64,000 nucleotides of DNA from Alphaproteobacteria bacterium. GTDB taxonomy: Bacteria; Pseudomonadota; Alphaproteobacteria; Micavibrionales; UBA2020. This document shows positions 43,380-51,399 of this stretch, in pieces (within the stretch, counting starts at the first letter, position 1; the number at the start of each line of letters is the position of its first letter). A model generated the notes under the pieces. That model was given only the letters and a program-made list of their open reading frames with translations, was not told the origin of the DNA and searched no databases. Location of the stretch: contig JAEUKT010000002.1 of assembly GCA_016794125.1 (NCBI GenBank), forward strand, positions 655,396 through 719,395. The letters are read 5' to 3'. A program made the position numbers and the translations under genes.

Positions 43380-43801
43380 ACTTGTGTTCCTCCAGAGCCT
43401 TGCAGAGGTTGCGCCGAAACTTGTCCAGTATTCAAAGTGCCAAGATTAGGTTGAGTAGAGAACTGCGCCTGATTTCTGATATTATTTTGTTGCGCAGATA
43501 AAAATTCCGACATCTTTTGATTGGCAACGGCTTTGGCTGTTTCTTCGGCTTTTAATTCCGCGCCACACTTAATTGCATTATATCCAACGAGACCAGCTAC
43601 GGCCAATAAAAGTGATACAGAAACGATAACAGTATCTAGTATAGCTAGCTGTGTATTAATGCTATCCACATAAAATTCCGCGCCTTTTGGAGTAGGAAGT
43701 TTGGCTGCGCCAATCAGCGACCACCACAACGCAAATAGCGCTATATTAATTATTCCGATCACACAGTTAATAGTTCCAAAAACTGCCCATCTCGAATTCA
43801 T
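43376..43801 (-). CDS. Small two-helix membrane protein coupled to ImmA/IrrE
   Basis: A 141-residue protein with two membrane helices (about 9-30 and 52-75), a loop between them, and a Gln/Asn/Gly-rich C-terminal tail of about 45 residues. It has low GC like its partner and overlaps it by 4 bp, so the two form one acquired unit. ImmA-like peptidases beside small membrane proteins occur in mobile and toxin-antitoxin-like loci; a toxin role here would be a guess. Confidence 0.66.
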   Translation of the reverse strand: MNSRWAVFGTINCVIGIINIALFALWWSLIGAAKLPTPKGAEFYVDSINTQLAILDTVIVSVSLLLAVAGLVGYNAIKCGAELKAEETAKAVANQKMSEFLSAQQNNIRNQAQFSTQPNLGTLNTGQVSAQPLQGSGGTQV

Positions 43802-43900
43802 TTCATTTTCCTAAAGAATTAAAAAAACACTTATTGCAATAATTAACACGAGAGTCAAATCCCTCAACCTGCCTTTGAAGTTCTGCGCTTTTACAATTAC

Positions 43901-44221
43901 TTACTTCGGCGCTGGCGGCTTGTTTTTCGCGGCTTCGATGGCGGCGCGGCTTTTGCGCTCCTCGGCGGCTTCCTTTTCCATCCGCATCATCCATTCGCGG
44001 ATACGCAGTTCCACAATGAATTCGGTGCCGTGATGGTTGGGGATGGCGGGTGTGCCATGCGTCGCGCGGCGGTCTTCGGCGCGTTTTTCGATGTAGCGTT
44101 CCTGCAATTCCTGCAACGGCGTGGCCGTGGTTTTCGGCGCGGCCGTGTTGAAAAAATCCTTCACCGCCTGTGGTATCGGCAGCGGCGCGGTTGCGGGTTT
44201 CTGGTCAGGCTTTTTGTCCAT
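43901..44221 (-). CDS. Charged hypothetical protein, 106 aa
   Basis: A Lys/Pro/Thr-rich N-terminus (KPDQKPATAPLPIPQ), a central charged helix (LQELQERYIEKRAEDRR), and an Ala/Lys/Glu helical end with KNKPPAPK. It is soluble. It lies downstream of the phage-like genes at 44240-45297 on the same strand, with a small gap. No family recognised. Confidence 0.55.
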   Translation of the reverse strand: MDKKPDQKPATAPLPIPQAVKDFFNTAAPKTTATPLQELQERYIEKRAEDRRATHGTPAIPNHHGTEFIVELRIREWMMRMEKEAAEERKSRAAIEAAKNKPPAPK

Positions 44222-44239
44222 GCGCCATTATACCCATGC

Positions 44240-44791
44240 TCAGCCCGGATTCCACCCCTTCATGCGGCAGTAAAGGTTCAACCCCTCCTGCAGGTTGCGC
44301 TTCGACCAGCCGGACCGCACGCGGCGGTCCTGATCGAGCGCGCGGCAGGAAAAGCCGAACACCAGAACATCGATGATCATTGAATGGCTGATGCCCGCGC
44401 GGTGGCATTCCCTTGCCCAGCTCACATAATCGGCCAGCAGTTTTTCGCGCGCCTCCACCGCGTTGTTCGCGCCGCGGCAGCCGGGCAGGCGGTGCCAGTT
44501 GACGGTGGTAAATCCCAGACCTTGCGACATCGATTCAAACGCAAAGGCGATCTGCTGCGCGGCTTCCTGCTGCACGCCGCTGAAACTGTCCCACAGCCGC
44601 GCATCGGTGATGCGGCGCTGTGCGGCCTGCTTGTCGCGTGCGCCGGTTTGCCGCAGCGTCACGGGCGTGGTGGGCGAATGTTGTTCCTGCAATGCGTGGG
44701 GTGTCGCGCCGCGGCCCTTGCCCTGCCATTCTGGTTTCCAGCCGTCGAACGCATCGGTGCCGGATTTATTGTCACCGTCTTGCGCGATCAT
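44240..44791 (-). CDS. Phage-like hypothetical protein, 183 aa
   Basis: A soluble protein with a disordered first 60 residues and a helical remainder, including WARECHRAGISHSMIIDVLVFG and WSKRNLQEGLNLYCRMKGW. Its ATG overlaps the stop of the upstream replication-like gene (ATGA). The pairing and small size suggest a phage-derived module downstream of a repressor. No specific family recognised. Confidence 0.58.
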   Translation of the reverse strand: MIAQDGDNKSGTDAFDGWKPEWQGKGRGATPHALQEQHSPTTPVTLRQTGARDKQAAQRRITDARLWDSFSGVQQEAAQQIAFAFESMSQGLGFTTVNWHRLPGCRGANNAVEAREKLLADYVSWARECHRAGISHSMIIDVLVFGFSCRALDQDRRVRSGWSKRNLQEGLNLYCRMKGWNPG

Positions 44792-45297
44792 CGTCCTGTT
44801 TCCCCTGTGCCCTGGATGCGACTGTTGTTTTTCGTGGCCGCAAGGGCGCCCAGGCGTTTCCTGCGCGCCGCAGTTTCCGCCTCGCTGTCGGGATCGGTTT
44901 CGTTGACGGCGAAGCGGGGTTTTTTCGCATTTTCAGCTGCGCGCGCAAGGCGTGCATCCTCCGCCATCCGGCGGCGGGCGCGGTAATCGCGCTGGCGTTC
45001 GGCGTTGGTCACGCCCTGCCGTTCCCAGTCGGCGATGCGGTTTTCGTCGTTGATGATGCCCTTGTCGCGAAAGGCGGCCATCGCGGCTTCGACTTTCGCA
45101 GGGTCGCGGTCGAACAGCGCCGCCGGCAATTCGCAATCGAACCCGTCGACCGATCCGCGCCGCGCGGCGCAGCTGGCGTGTTCGAGCAGGCAGAGGAGCA
45201 GGCACAGCGCCTCGGCGCGCGTCAGGCCGGAGCGTCGCGCAACGGCCCCCAGTCGCGCATCGTAAGGCAGTCCGTGGTAAACCTTGTACCAGTTCAT
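44788..45297 (-). CDS. Phage-type replication-initiator-like protein
   Basis: A 169-residue protein starting at ATG 45297 after GAGGAG. The N-terminus NWYKVYHGLPYDARLGAVAR followed by a winged-helix-like segment (GLTRAEALCLLLCLLEHA) resembles phage replisome-organiser/DUF1376-type N-termini. The C-terminal half is a long charged helix (QRDYRARRRMAEDARLAR). The divergent S24 repressor next door supports a phage lysogeny/replication switch. The assignment is by pattern only. Confidence 0.55.
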   Translation of the reverse strand: MNWYKVYHGLPYDARLGAVARRSGLTRAEALCLLLCLLEHASCAARRGSVDGFDCELPAALFDRDPAKVEAAMAAFRDKGIINDENRIADWERQGVTNAERQRDYRARRRMAEDARLARAAENAKKPRFAVNETDPDSEAETAARRKRLGALAATKNNSRIQGTGETGR

Positions 45298-45362
45298 CCA
45301 ACTTCTCCTCTGTTGGCAGTAGCGTTTCGATTGTAGTATTCCCATGTTGCTATATTCGCAAT

Positions 45363-45442
45363 TTAAAGTCAACTTTAATTTCGGTTAACGGATGATGATG
45401 GTATTAAAGTATTGTTAATAATGGTTTTTAACTTGCGATTAA
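45363..45442. promoter_or_regulatory. Divergent operator region with two CtrA sites and a TTAAAGT palindrome
   Basis: Between the replication-like gene (minus, 45297) and the repressor (plus, 45485). TTAAAGT-CA-ACTTTAA (45363-45378) is a perfect palindrome, and a further TTAAAGT half-site lies at 45404. Two exact TTAA-N7-TTAA sites lie at 45404-45418 and 45428-45442, and a spaced-by-6 variant at 45375-45388. This is consistent with a repressor operator overlaid by host CtrA control. Confidence 0.6.
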
Positions 45443-45484
45443 ATTGCGCTTTTATCAAAACGGAAAATGCAATATCATCAAGAT

Positions 45485-46138
45485 ATGCCAACACGGTTGC
45501 ACAATCTGATTCGCGAAACGCTTGAAAATTCCCCCCACCTCACGCAGCGGGGGCTGGCGGAACGCATGGGCGTCAATCCGGCAGCGGTCAACCGCATGCT
45601 GCACGGCCAGCGCAAGATCATGGCCGAAGAAATTCCGATCATCGAGGCGTATCTTGGCCTCCGGCTCGACCTGCAATATCTGCAGGAAGCGCCGCGCCCC
45701 GGCACGCGCCGCGGTTTTTCCGACAACGCCGCAACGCCGTTCGAAGCGCCCGTGCCCGTCTATGGCTATGCGGCGGGCAGCGACGATGTGGCGAAAAAAG
45801 GCACATCCGGCCTGAACCTGTCGAACGGCGATATCGTCGATTGGGTCGCGCGCCATCCCGCGCTGAACGGCATCAAGGACGCGTTCGGCATTTACGTGTT
45901 TTCGGATTCCATGGAACCGCGCTATTTCCGTGGTGAATTGATTTACGTCCATCCCGGCCGCCCGCCGGAGGTGAACAAGGACTGCGTCATCGAAATGAAA
46001 AACGGCGACGCCTTCATCAAGCGCCTTGTGAAGCTGGGCGAGTCCAAAATCCGCGTGCGCCAGTTCAACCCGCCGCTCGAAACCGACGTCTCGCTGAAAG
46101 AAGTGCAGGCGCTCTATTCCGTGATCGGGCGCGGGTAA
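45485..46138 (+). CDS. CI/LexA-type repressor: HTH plus S24 autopeptidase
   Basis: A 217-residue phage-type repressor. Residues 1-60 form an XRE-like helix-turn-helix (LTQRGLAERMGVNPAAVNRML). The C-terminal S24 domain has Ser142 (FSDSMEPRYF) and Lys179 (AFIKRL) as the Ser-Lys dyad. An Ala97-Gly98 pair in GYAAGSD is a candidate self-cleavage site, so it could respond to RecA and DNA damage. I prefer the ATG at 45485 over 45467 because the conserved N-terminus starts there, but the ribosome site is weak for both. It is divergent from the replication-like gene and followed after 2 bp by a membrane protein gene. Confidence 0.85.
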   Translation: MPTRLHNLIRETLENSPHLTQRGLAERMGVNPAAVNRMLHGQRKIMAEEIPIIEAYLGLRLDLQYLQEAPRPGTRRGFSDNAATPFEAPVPVYGYAAGSDDVAKKGTSGLNLSNGDIVDWVARHPALNGIKDAFGIYVFSDSMEPRYFRGELIYVHPGRPPEVNKDCVIEMKNGDAFIKRLVKLGESKIRVRQFNPPLETDVSLKEVQALYSVIGRG

Positions 46139-46140
46139 GC

Positions 46141-46599
46141 GTGGAGCTTTTACGCCCGCTCTGCAAAAATTTCCCCAAGAAATTCTGGTCCCTCTGGTTC
46201 TTTTGCGCGCTCGTCTTTCTTGTTAACCGCTTTGTTCTTCATGGCGTAACTGTTCTCCTGCCGCCAGCCGGTTTTTTTCTCTCATTTGTTTTTGTGACAT
46301 TTTTTTGGGCGTGCGTTTTCTACTTTCTTACCGCTATCACATTACGCTACTGGAAATGGCGTGGCGCTTTCGCGTTTTCTGCGGGCATCATCGCCTTTGT
46401 CCGCGCTCAAATATTCATTCAGGCTGGCGAGAACTCGAACTCTACAACCCTCTTCGGTTGGTATTACAACGAAGATAATTCGCTTGGTATCGGCGGATAT
46501 ATCGACATGGTGTTGAATCCGCCCAGCCTGTTTTTTATGTATGCGCTTTATCTTTTTTGCCGACGATATACGCGTAAGTGGTCGCGACGGCCGCAATAA
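46141..46599 (+). CDS. Small four-helix membrane protein after the repressor
   Basis: A 152-residue protein starting at GTG 46141, two bases after the repressor stop. It is very rich in Phe/Trp/Leu, with four membrane helices (about 15-34, 40-62, 70-88, 128-142) and a basic end. Co-transcription with a lysogeny-type repressor suggests a phage accessory or superinfection-exclusion-type role, which is inference. The unit ends in a strong terminator. Confidence 0.62.
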   Translation: MELLRPLCKNFPKKFWSLWFFCALVFLVNRFVLHGVTVLLPPAGFFLSFVFVTFFWACVFYFLTAITLRYWKWRGAFAFSAGIIAFVRAQIFIQAGENSNSTTLFGWYYNEDNSLGIGGYIDMVLNPPSLFFMYALYLFCRRYTRKWSRRPQ

Positions 46600-46628
46600 A
46601 AAACCCGCCGGAACACGGCGGGTTTTTT
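46598..46628. terminator. Bidirectional terminator
   Basis: CCCGCCG (46604-46610), GAACA loop, CGGCGGG (46616-46622), with six A before and six T after. It serves the genes ending at 46599 (plus) and 46649 (minus). Confidence 0.93.
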
Positions 46629-46648
46629 ATTGTCCTGATATCCGAAGC

Positions 46649-47548
46649 CTAGAATTTCTTCGAATTATCGCGGTTTTTCTTGTTCTTTGCGCGTTCTTCG
46701 GCGGCCTTGCGGCGCTGTTCGCTGAGCGCGTTGTCGTTCGCGGTGGGCGTGGCGGGTGCGGCTTCGCTGTTGAAATCAAAGCTCTTGCCGTTCGCGCCGG
46801 GGGTGAAGACTTCGCCTTGCGAAATCGGCTTCGCGCCTTCCGACGGCTTCTTGAACTTGAAGGGCGAATTGGCAGGGTCGCGGCGCAGGATCGATGCGTT
46901 CGATGCCGTATAGGTTGCAACGCCAGCAGCGGGCGCGGCAAGCGCGGTCAGGCCGATCGCGCTTGCGGTCGCCGCCGTTGCGGTCAGGCCGATGGCCGCA
47001 CCGGCCTCCACGATCGCCGCCGCCATGGGGGCGAGCGCGGGCACAAGGCCGAACGCACCCAGCGCAATCGCGCCGCCAGTCGCAAGACCCGCGACAGCCA
47101 CGCCAAGCCCGATGAATTTCAGCGCCTTGATCGCGGGCGCGGGGATCGCATCGACTTTTTTCTTGAAGCCTTCCTTCACGCGGGTCAGCAGGGGCTTGCG
47201 CGCCTGTTTGTCGTACCAGTTGTTTTCCTGTTCGCGCACGTAATTGGTGACGGCGGCGGTTTCCTTCAGCGCGCCGAATTTGCTCCACGCGTCGCGGCCG
47301 TATTTGAAAGCAAAAGTGATCGCTGCCGCGCCGATAACCCAGGGCAAAATCGGCGCCGCCATCAGCACGGGAACGCTGAGCGCGACGTTTGCGGCGGCCA
47401 GAATGCCGACCGTGATGCCCGCGTCTTTTGCGAAGCGGCCCGCATCCTTGCGGGTTGTGTGGTTGAAGGGGGTTTTGGCCAGCGCCTTGGTTTTCTGCCA
47501 GAAATACCAGCCTTTGCCGGGTGATTTGCCGTCGTATTGCACGCCCAT
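46649..47548 (-). CDS. Glycine/alanine-rich membrane-active-looking protein, 299 aa
   Basis: Starts at ATG 47548 (MGVQYDGKSP) after AAAAGGA. A basic aromatic N-terminus is followed by a hydrophobic region at about 48-80, a charged helix, then a long Gly/Ala/Val-rich apolar stretch at about 145-215 with many small-residue repeats. The C-terminal 80 residues are polar, Asn/Lys/Ala-rich and disordered, ending KNKKNRDNSKKF. The layout matches the genes at 19464, 49289 and 50124. No known family; it may insert in membranes. Confidence 0.65.
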   Translation of the reverse strand: MGVQYDGKSPGKGWYFWQKTKALAKTPFNHTTRKDAGRFAKDAGITVGILAAANVALSVPVLMAAPILPWVIGAAAITFAFKYGRDAWSKFGALKETAAVTNYVREQENNWYDKQARKPLLTRVKEGFKKKVDAIPAPAIKALKFIGLGVAVAGLATGGAIALGAFGLVPALAPMAAAIVEAGAAIGLTATAATASAIGLTALAAPAAGVATYTASNASILRRDPANSPFKFKKPSEGAKPISQGEVFTPGANGKSFDFNSEAAPATPTANDNALSEQRRKAAEERAKNKKNRDNSKKF

Positions 47549-47649
47549 CTTGGAAATCCTTTTGGTGGAATCGCGGGTTGAAATGCTGGCATTAGTATAT
47601 TGCCATAACATTTTTTGTCAAACGAATATTGGATTGATATTACAAGGAT

Positions 47650-48315
47650 TTAGCCGGTGTGTCGCGGGCTTTTAGGCCGGAAACTGGCGGTTTTGGGGGC
47701 GGATACCGGATGGGTCAGCGTGCCTGTGCTGTTCGCGATATCGTCTTCGCGCTGCTTTTGCACGGCGGCAGCGGCTTGCAGGGCGGCCTGTTCTGCGGCA
47801 TGGCGCAGGTTGACCGCGTTCATGAAAAAGGTGAAATCGCGGCTGGTGAAATTTTGCTTCGCCAGCGTGATGCCGGTTTCGCCGTTTTTATCGGTCAGCT
47901 TTTCAAAATCCGCGCCTGCCTCGACAAGGCGGCAGGCCGCCCAGACATCGTTCATCGCCGCCGCCGCCATCAGCGCGGTTTGGCCGGTGTCCTTTTCCTG
48001 CGCATCCATGGGGCCGCCCATTGTCGCCCAGCGCTCCACGACCAGCTGCATGCTGACGCGCGCGGCCATGATCAGCGCAGTCTGCCCGTTCGGGTCGGTA
48101 GCGGTCAAATCTGCCTTGTGGTGCATCAGCATCAGCACCGCTTCCTCCGCCCCGTTGCTGGCGGCATGGATCAGCGCGGAATTTCCGTCGTTATCGGTTG
48201 CGTTGATGTTGTGGCCCTCCGCCACCATCTCCGCAATCGCGCTGGATTGATTGTCGCGCGCCGCGCGCATCAGCGGCGTCACGCCGTCGTTATCTGCGAT
48301 ATCGGGAACAGCCAT
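47650..48315 (-). CDS. Ankyrin-repeat protein with ASF-type tail, 221 aa
   Basis: Four to five ankyrin repeats between residues 5 and 155 (GVTPLMRAARDNQSSAIAEM, GNSALIHAASNGAEEAVLML, GQTALIMAARVSMQLVVERW). A Glu/Gln-rich helix follows, then a tail ending SAPKTASFRPKSPRHTG. That tail is nearly the same as in the ankyrin proteins at 61126 and 61837. It is soluble. It lies 6 bp downstream of the OsmC-like gene on the same strand. Confidence 0.83.
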   Translation of the reverse strand: MAVPDIADNDGVTPLMRAARDNQSSAIAEMVAEGHNINATDNDGNSALIHAASNGAEEAVLMLMHHKADLTATDPNGQTALIMAARVSMQLVVERWATMGGPMDAQEKDTGQTALMAAAAMNDVWAACRLVEAGADFEKLTDKNGETGITLAKQNFTSRDFTFFMNAVNLRHAAEQAALQAAAAVQKQREDDIANSTGTLTHPVSAPKTASFRPKSPRHTG

Positions 48316-48321
48316 GACGTT

Positions 48322-49266
48322 TTACGGGCGCGGCGCTGCTGGCGCGTCGTTACGGGCCGGAGGGGAGAAAGATTCCACCAGCGCCGTCGTCACATGCGGG
48401 CCCTTGGTCAGCGTCTGCATCAGGGGGCAGCGGTTGGCGGCCGCCAGCAGGTCAAGGCGCTGTTCTTCGGTCAGGTTGCCCTGCAATTTAATGCTGCGGC
48501 CGATAACGTCGATTTTCTTGCCGCCGCCGGCATCGACCTTTGCATGGTCGAGCGTGATCGACACGTCGTCAAGGCTGTAGCCCTTCACATTCGCCTCGCG
48601 GCGCACTTTCATCGCGGTGCAGGAACCCAGCGCCGCCAGCAGTTCTTCGTACGGGTTCGGCGCGGAATCAAGCCCGCCCACGGAAACGGGTTCGTCGGTT
48701 TTAAAGGTATGCTTGCCAGCCGTGACCGTTTGCGTGAATTTGCCGACACCATCCGACGACACGACGACCGCTCGTTGCTGCGATGCCTTGGTCGGGTTGA
48801 AGCGCGGCTTCAGCGGCGGCGTTGCGGGTTGGGCATGTTTGTCGCCCGGTTCGGCCGGTTCCAGCACGGTGTTGACGGCGGGCTTCGCCTCCAGCGTGCG
48901 ATGCACGGGGCATTTGTTGGCGATTTCCAGCAGTTTTTCCCGCTGCGCCTGGTCAAGGTTGCCGCGGATTGCGACATCGCGGTGGATGACATCCACCAGC
49001 TCGCCCGCCGCGTTCAGTTCCTTTTTATAGGTGAGCGACACATCGACGCCCTCCAGCGGCAGTTTCTTCAAATCCGCATACATCTTGATCGTCATCGAGG
49101 TGCAGGAACCAAGCGCGGAGAGAAGCTTGTCGTAGGGGTTCGGCCCGCTGTCCAGCCCGCCCAGTTCCGCCGGCACATCGGTCGTCGATTTATGGCTGCC
49201 CGCGGTTACTTCCTGCGTGAAAATGCCTTTATGCGTTTCTTTGACGGTCACATGATGTCCGGACAT
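48322..49266 (-). CDS. Tandem OsmC-domain peroxidase-like protein
   Basis: A 314-residue protein with two OsmC/Ohr-type domains in one chain (about 5-130 and 165-295). Each has the N-terminal PNPY(D/E)xLL(S/A)ALGSCT block with the peroxidatic Cys, and a later resolving Cys: CPVHRTL in the first, CPLMQTL in the second. The second domain lacks the His of the usual CPVHRTL motif. The family reduces organic hydroperoxides with dithiols. A Lys/Pro/Thr linker joins the domains, and the tail is PPARNDAPAAPRP. The ATG at 49266 has AGGAG 8 nt upstream. Confidence 0.86.
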   Translation of the reverse strand: MSGHHVTVKETHKGIFTQEVTAGSHKSTTDVPAELGGLDSGPNPYDKLLSALGSCTSMTIKMYADLKKLPLEGVDVSLTYKKELNAAGELVDVIHRDVAIRGNLDQAQREKLLEIANKCPVHRTLEAKPAVNTVLEPAEPGDKHAQPATPPLKPRFNPTKASQQRAVVVSSDGVGKFTQTVTAGKHTFKTDEPVSVGGLDSAPNPYEELLAALGSCTAMKVRREANVKGYSLDDVSITLDHAKVDAGGGKKIDVIGRSIKLQGNLTEEQRLDLLAAANRCPLMQTLTKGPHVTTALVESFSPPARNDAPAAPRP

Positions 49267-49288
49267 TTTCAAATCTCCTGTAACAGCG

Positions 49289-49993
49289 TTACGGCTGCGG
49301 CGGCCGGCCTTGTTTCGGTTTTTGTTTGTCGGCTTCCGGGGTGTTGTTATTCGCGGCAGGTGCCTGCGGTTTTTTCTTCTGCGCCTGATCGAGCGCGGTT
49401 TTCAAAAGCCAGCTGCCAAGAGCACCCTTGCCGTCTTTTGCAGGAGCAGGCGTTTCTTTTTTCTCCGCCACGGGCGCAGCGGCAACAGGCGCTTCGACTT
49501 TCGGAGTATCGGGTTTTGGGGCAGCTTTCGCTTCCGCTTCCGCCCTGCGTTTGGCGGCCAGTGCGGCACGGTTCTTGTCGAAGGCGGCCTTCATTTCCGA
49601 CATTTTATACTCGACGTATTTCTTGCCGATTTCCATTTTCAGCTCGGGCACGGTTTCGGTCTTGAACCGCTTCACGAAATCGGCGGTCTTCTTGGCGAAA
49701 AATCCGGCGATGCCGAGCGTGGCGGCGGCAACGGCGACAACAGGCACAACGCCTGTCACGGCCAGCGCACCCGCGATACCGATGCCGACAGTTGCCAGCG
49801 CAGCCGCGCCGAAACCCGCGATGCCGCCCGCGGTGCGGTGGAAATTCTTGCTGTCGCGCAGCACTGCCCATGAGGTTTTCTTGATCCATTCATCGGGCGG
49901 AAACAGCGCCGAATTCGGGTCGACCTGCGGCAGCATCATCTGCGCGATGCGGGTTTTCTTTTTCGGTGTCGTGGTTGTGGTCGCGTTGTCCAA
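49289..49993 (-). CDS. Gly/Ala-rich hydrophobic-core protein, 234 aa
   Basis: Starts at TTG 49993 with AAAGGG 8 nt upstream. The first 50 residues are polar. A Gly/Ala/Val hydrophobic region spans about 55-98 and includes GxxxG spacings. A Lys-rich coiled-coil-like helix (about 100-155) and an Ala/Pro/Lys/Glu-rich disordered tail follow, ending KQKPKQGRPPQP. It has the same organisation as the 46649 and 50124 proteins. Function unknown; it lies just upstream of the OsmC gene. Confidence 0.64.
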   Translation of the reverse strand: MDNATTTTTPKKKTRIAQMMLPQVDPNSALFPPDEWIKKTSWAVLRDSKNFHRTAGGIAGFGAAALATVGIGIAGALAVTGVVPVVAVAAATLGIAGFFAKKTADFVKRFKTETVPELKMEIGKKYVEYKMSEMKAAFDKNRAALAAKRRAEAEAKAAPKPDTPKVEAPVAAAPVAEKKETPAPAKDGKGALGSWLLKTALDQAQKKKPQAPAANNNTPEADKQKPKQGRPPQP

Positions 49994-50123
49994 GTCAGAA
50001 CCCTTTCATGGGAGGCGTGGAATGCTGAATCATCTCAAGGATATAGGTGTAAACGCCGCCAATGTACCATGATTGTACGATATGGCAAGTAACTTTACCC
50101 TTAACGGCGCGGCAGGATGCAGC

Positions 50124-51104
50124 TTACGCGGTTGGAATCGCGGGCGTTTTGGCGGCGGGCGGCTGGATGTTGGTATTGGCGGGCGGGGGCAGGACCGTGG
50201 AAACCGCCGTTTGCGCGGCATGGCTGAACGGTTCCGCCAGAACCTTGTTCAGGGGCAGGGCGGGCGGCTCCACAAACGGCGCGCCGATGGGGGCGAGGTC
50301 GGTTGCATCCATCCTGGGTGCGTTTTTCTCGGCTTTCTGTTTTGCCGCATGTTCGCGCTTCAGTTTTGATTCTTCGCGCAGGCCGGTGATGCTGAAATAA
50401 AGCCCCGTCATGCCGCTGATCACGGAACTGACGGTGAAGACGGTCGCAAACGTCAGCAGCGACCCGACCGCCACGAAGGGCAGCGCGACTGCGCCCACCA
50501 CCAGCGACAATGCCGCGCCGCCGACCGCAATGCCGCCCAACACCGTGTCTTCGCGGTGGCGCGTGAATTTCATCGTCGTGCGCCACGCATGGCTGTTCGC
50601 GATTTTTCTGGCGATCGTGTGGTGTTTCATGCGCTGGAAAAGCCTGGTTTCGCCAAGGCGTTTCAGCAAATCGTCGCGTTCCTTGTAAACATGTTCCTTC
50701 GGCGCGCGGCCCATCGTGCGCGCATAGACATCCTGCAATCCTTCCCATGCCTTCACGCCGCCCGCCGCCATGCCGTACAACCCGACGCCGATCAACCCGA
50801 CGGATAATGTGATGCCGGTCGCAGCGACCAGCAGCGGCATGCTGATGACGGCGGAAATGCCGACAAGGCCCGTGACGATAATGGCGGATGCGCCGCCCTT
50901 CACGGCCAGCGCCTTCACCCAGAATGTATGGTCGTTGAACAATTCCTTGGTGAAGGCCCAGGTGATGGCAGCTTTGCGTTTGGTGGAATTCCACGCGCGG
51001 CGGAATGCGCCCGGCTGTTTTTCCGGCACGGGTGTTGCGCCCGCAACATCGGGGGAATCGGCTTGTTCCTGAATATCGGTCGGGTTTGTCGGGCTGTCGG
51101 CCAT
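50124..51104 (-). CDS. Gly/Ala-rich multi-segment membrane-like protein, 326 aa
   Basis: Probable start at ATG 51104 (MADSPTNPTD), with a weak ribosome site. A polar 45-residue N-terminus, then two long apolar Gly-rich regions (about 68-115 and 185-240) separated by a charged helical stretch with YKERDDLLKRLGETRLFQRM. The end is Pro/Ala/Thr-rich. It belongs with the other Gly-rich island proteins. Function unknown; bilayer insertion is likely from composition. Confidence 0.64.
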   Translation of the reverse strand: MADSPTNPTDIQEQADSPDVAGATPVPEKQPGAFRRAWNSTKRKAAITWAFTKELFNDHTFWVKALAVKGGASAIIVTGLVGISAVISMPLLVAATGITLSVGLIGVGLYGMAAGGVKAWEGLQDVYARTMGRAPKEHVYKERDDLLKRLGETRLFQRMKHHTIARKIANSHAWRTTMKFTRHREDTVLGGIAVGGAALSLVVGAVALPFVAVGSLLTFATVFTVSSVISGMTGLYFSITGLREESKLKREHAAKQKAEKNAPRMDATDLAPIGAPFVEPPALPLNKVLAEPFSHAAQTAVSTVLPPPANTNIQPPAAKTPAIPTA

Positions 51105-51399
51105 TACCAATATCTCGTCATATATATGATTGCGGGGATGATAGCGGGGGAAGGGGCAATCACCAACGGGTTTCGATACGGCAGAATCAAGCTCCTAACA
51201 GGTTGATTAGATTGTCCTATTATTAACATAAGACAAAGATAAAAGCCAGAAAAGGCGCGGGTTTCGGGCTGTTTTCAGGGGGATTCGGCGCGGAAAAAGC
51301 GATATTTCCCAAGGCCGTAACCACTTGTTAACTTTATTGCCATAAAGTCTATATAGGCTTGAATAAAGCAATGACATTGAGATGACCAAGGAGACGAAA
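51105..51399. promoter_or_regulatory. 295-bp divergent region with TTATTGCCATAA element
   Basis: AT-rich region between 51104 (minus) and 51400 (plus). TTATTGCCATAAA at 51335-51347 repeats the word found upstream of 34222 and 47548. A possible -10 (TATATA at 51350-51355) follows. No ORF with coding features was found. Confidence 0.4.

Noticed and set aside
47659..49665. 668-codon plus-strand frame across the ankyrin and OsmC genes
   Set aside because: It spans three well-supported minus-strand genes, has His/Arg-rich shadow composition, and matches nothing.
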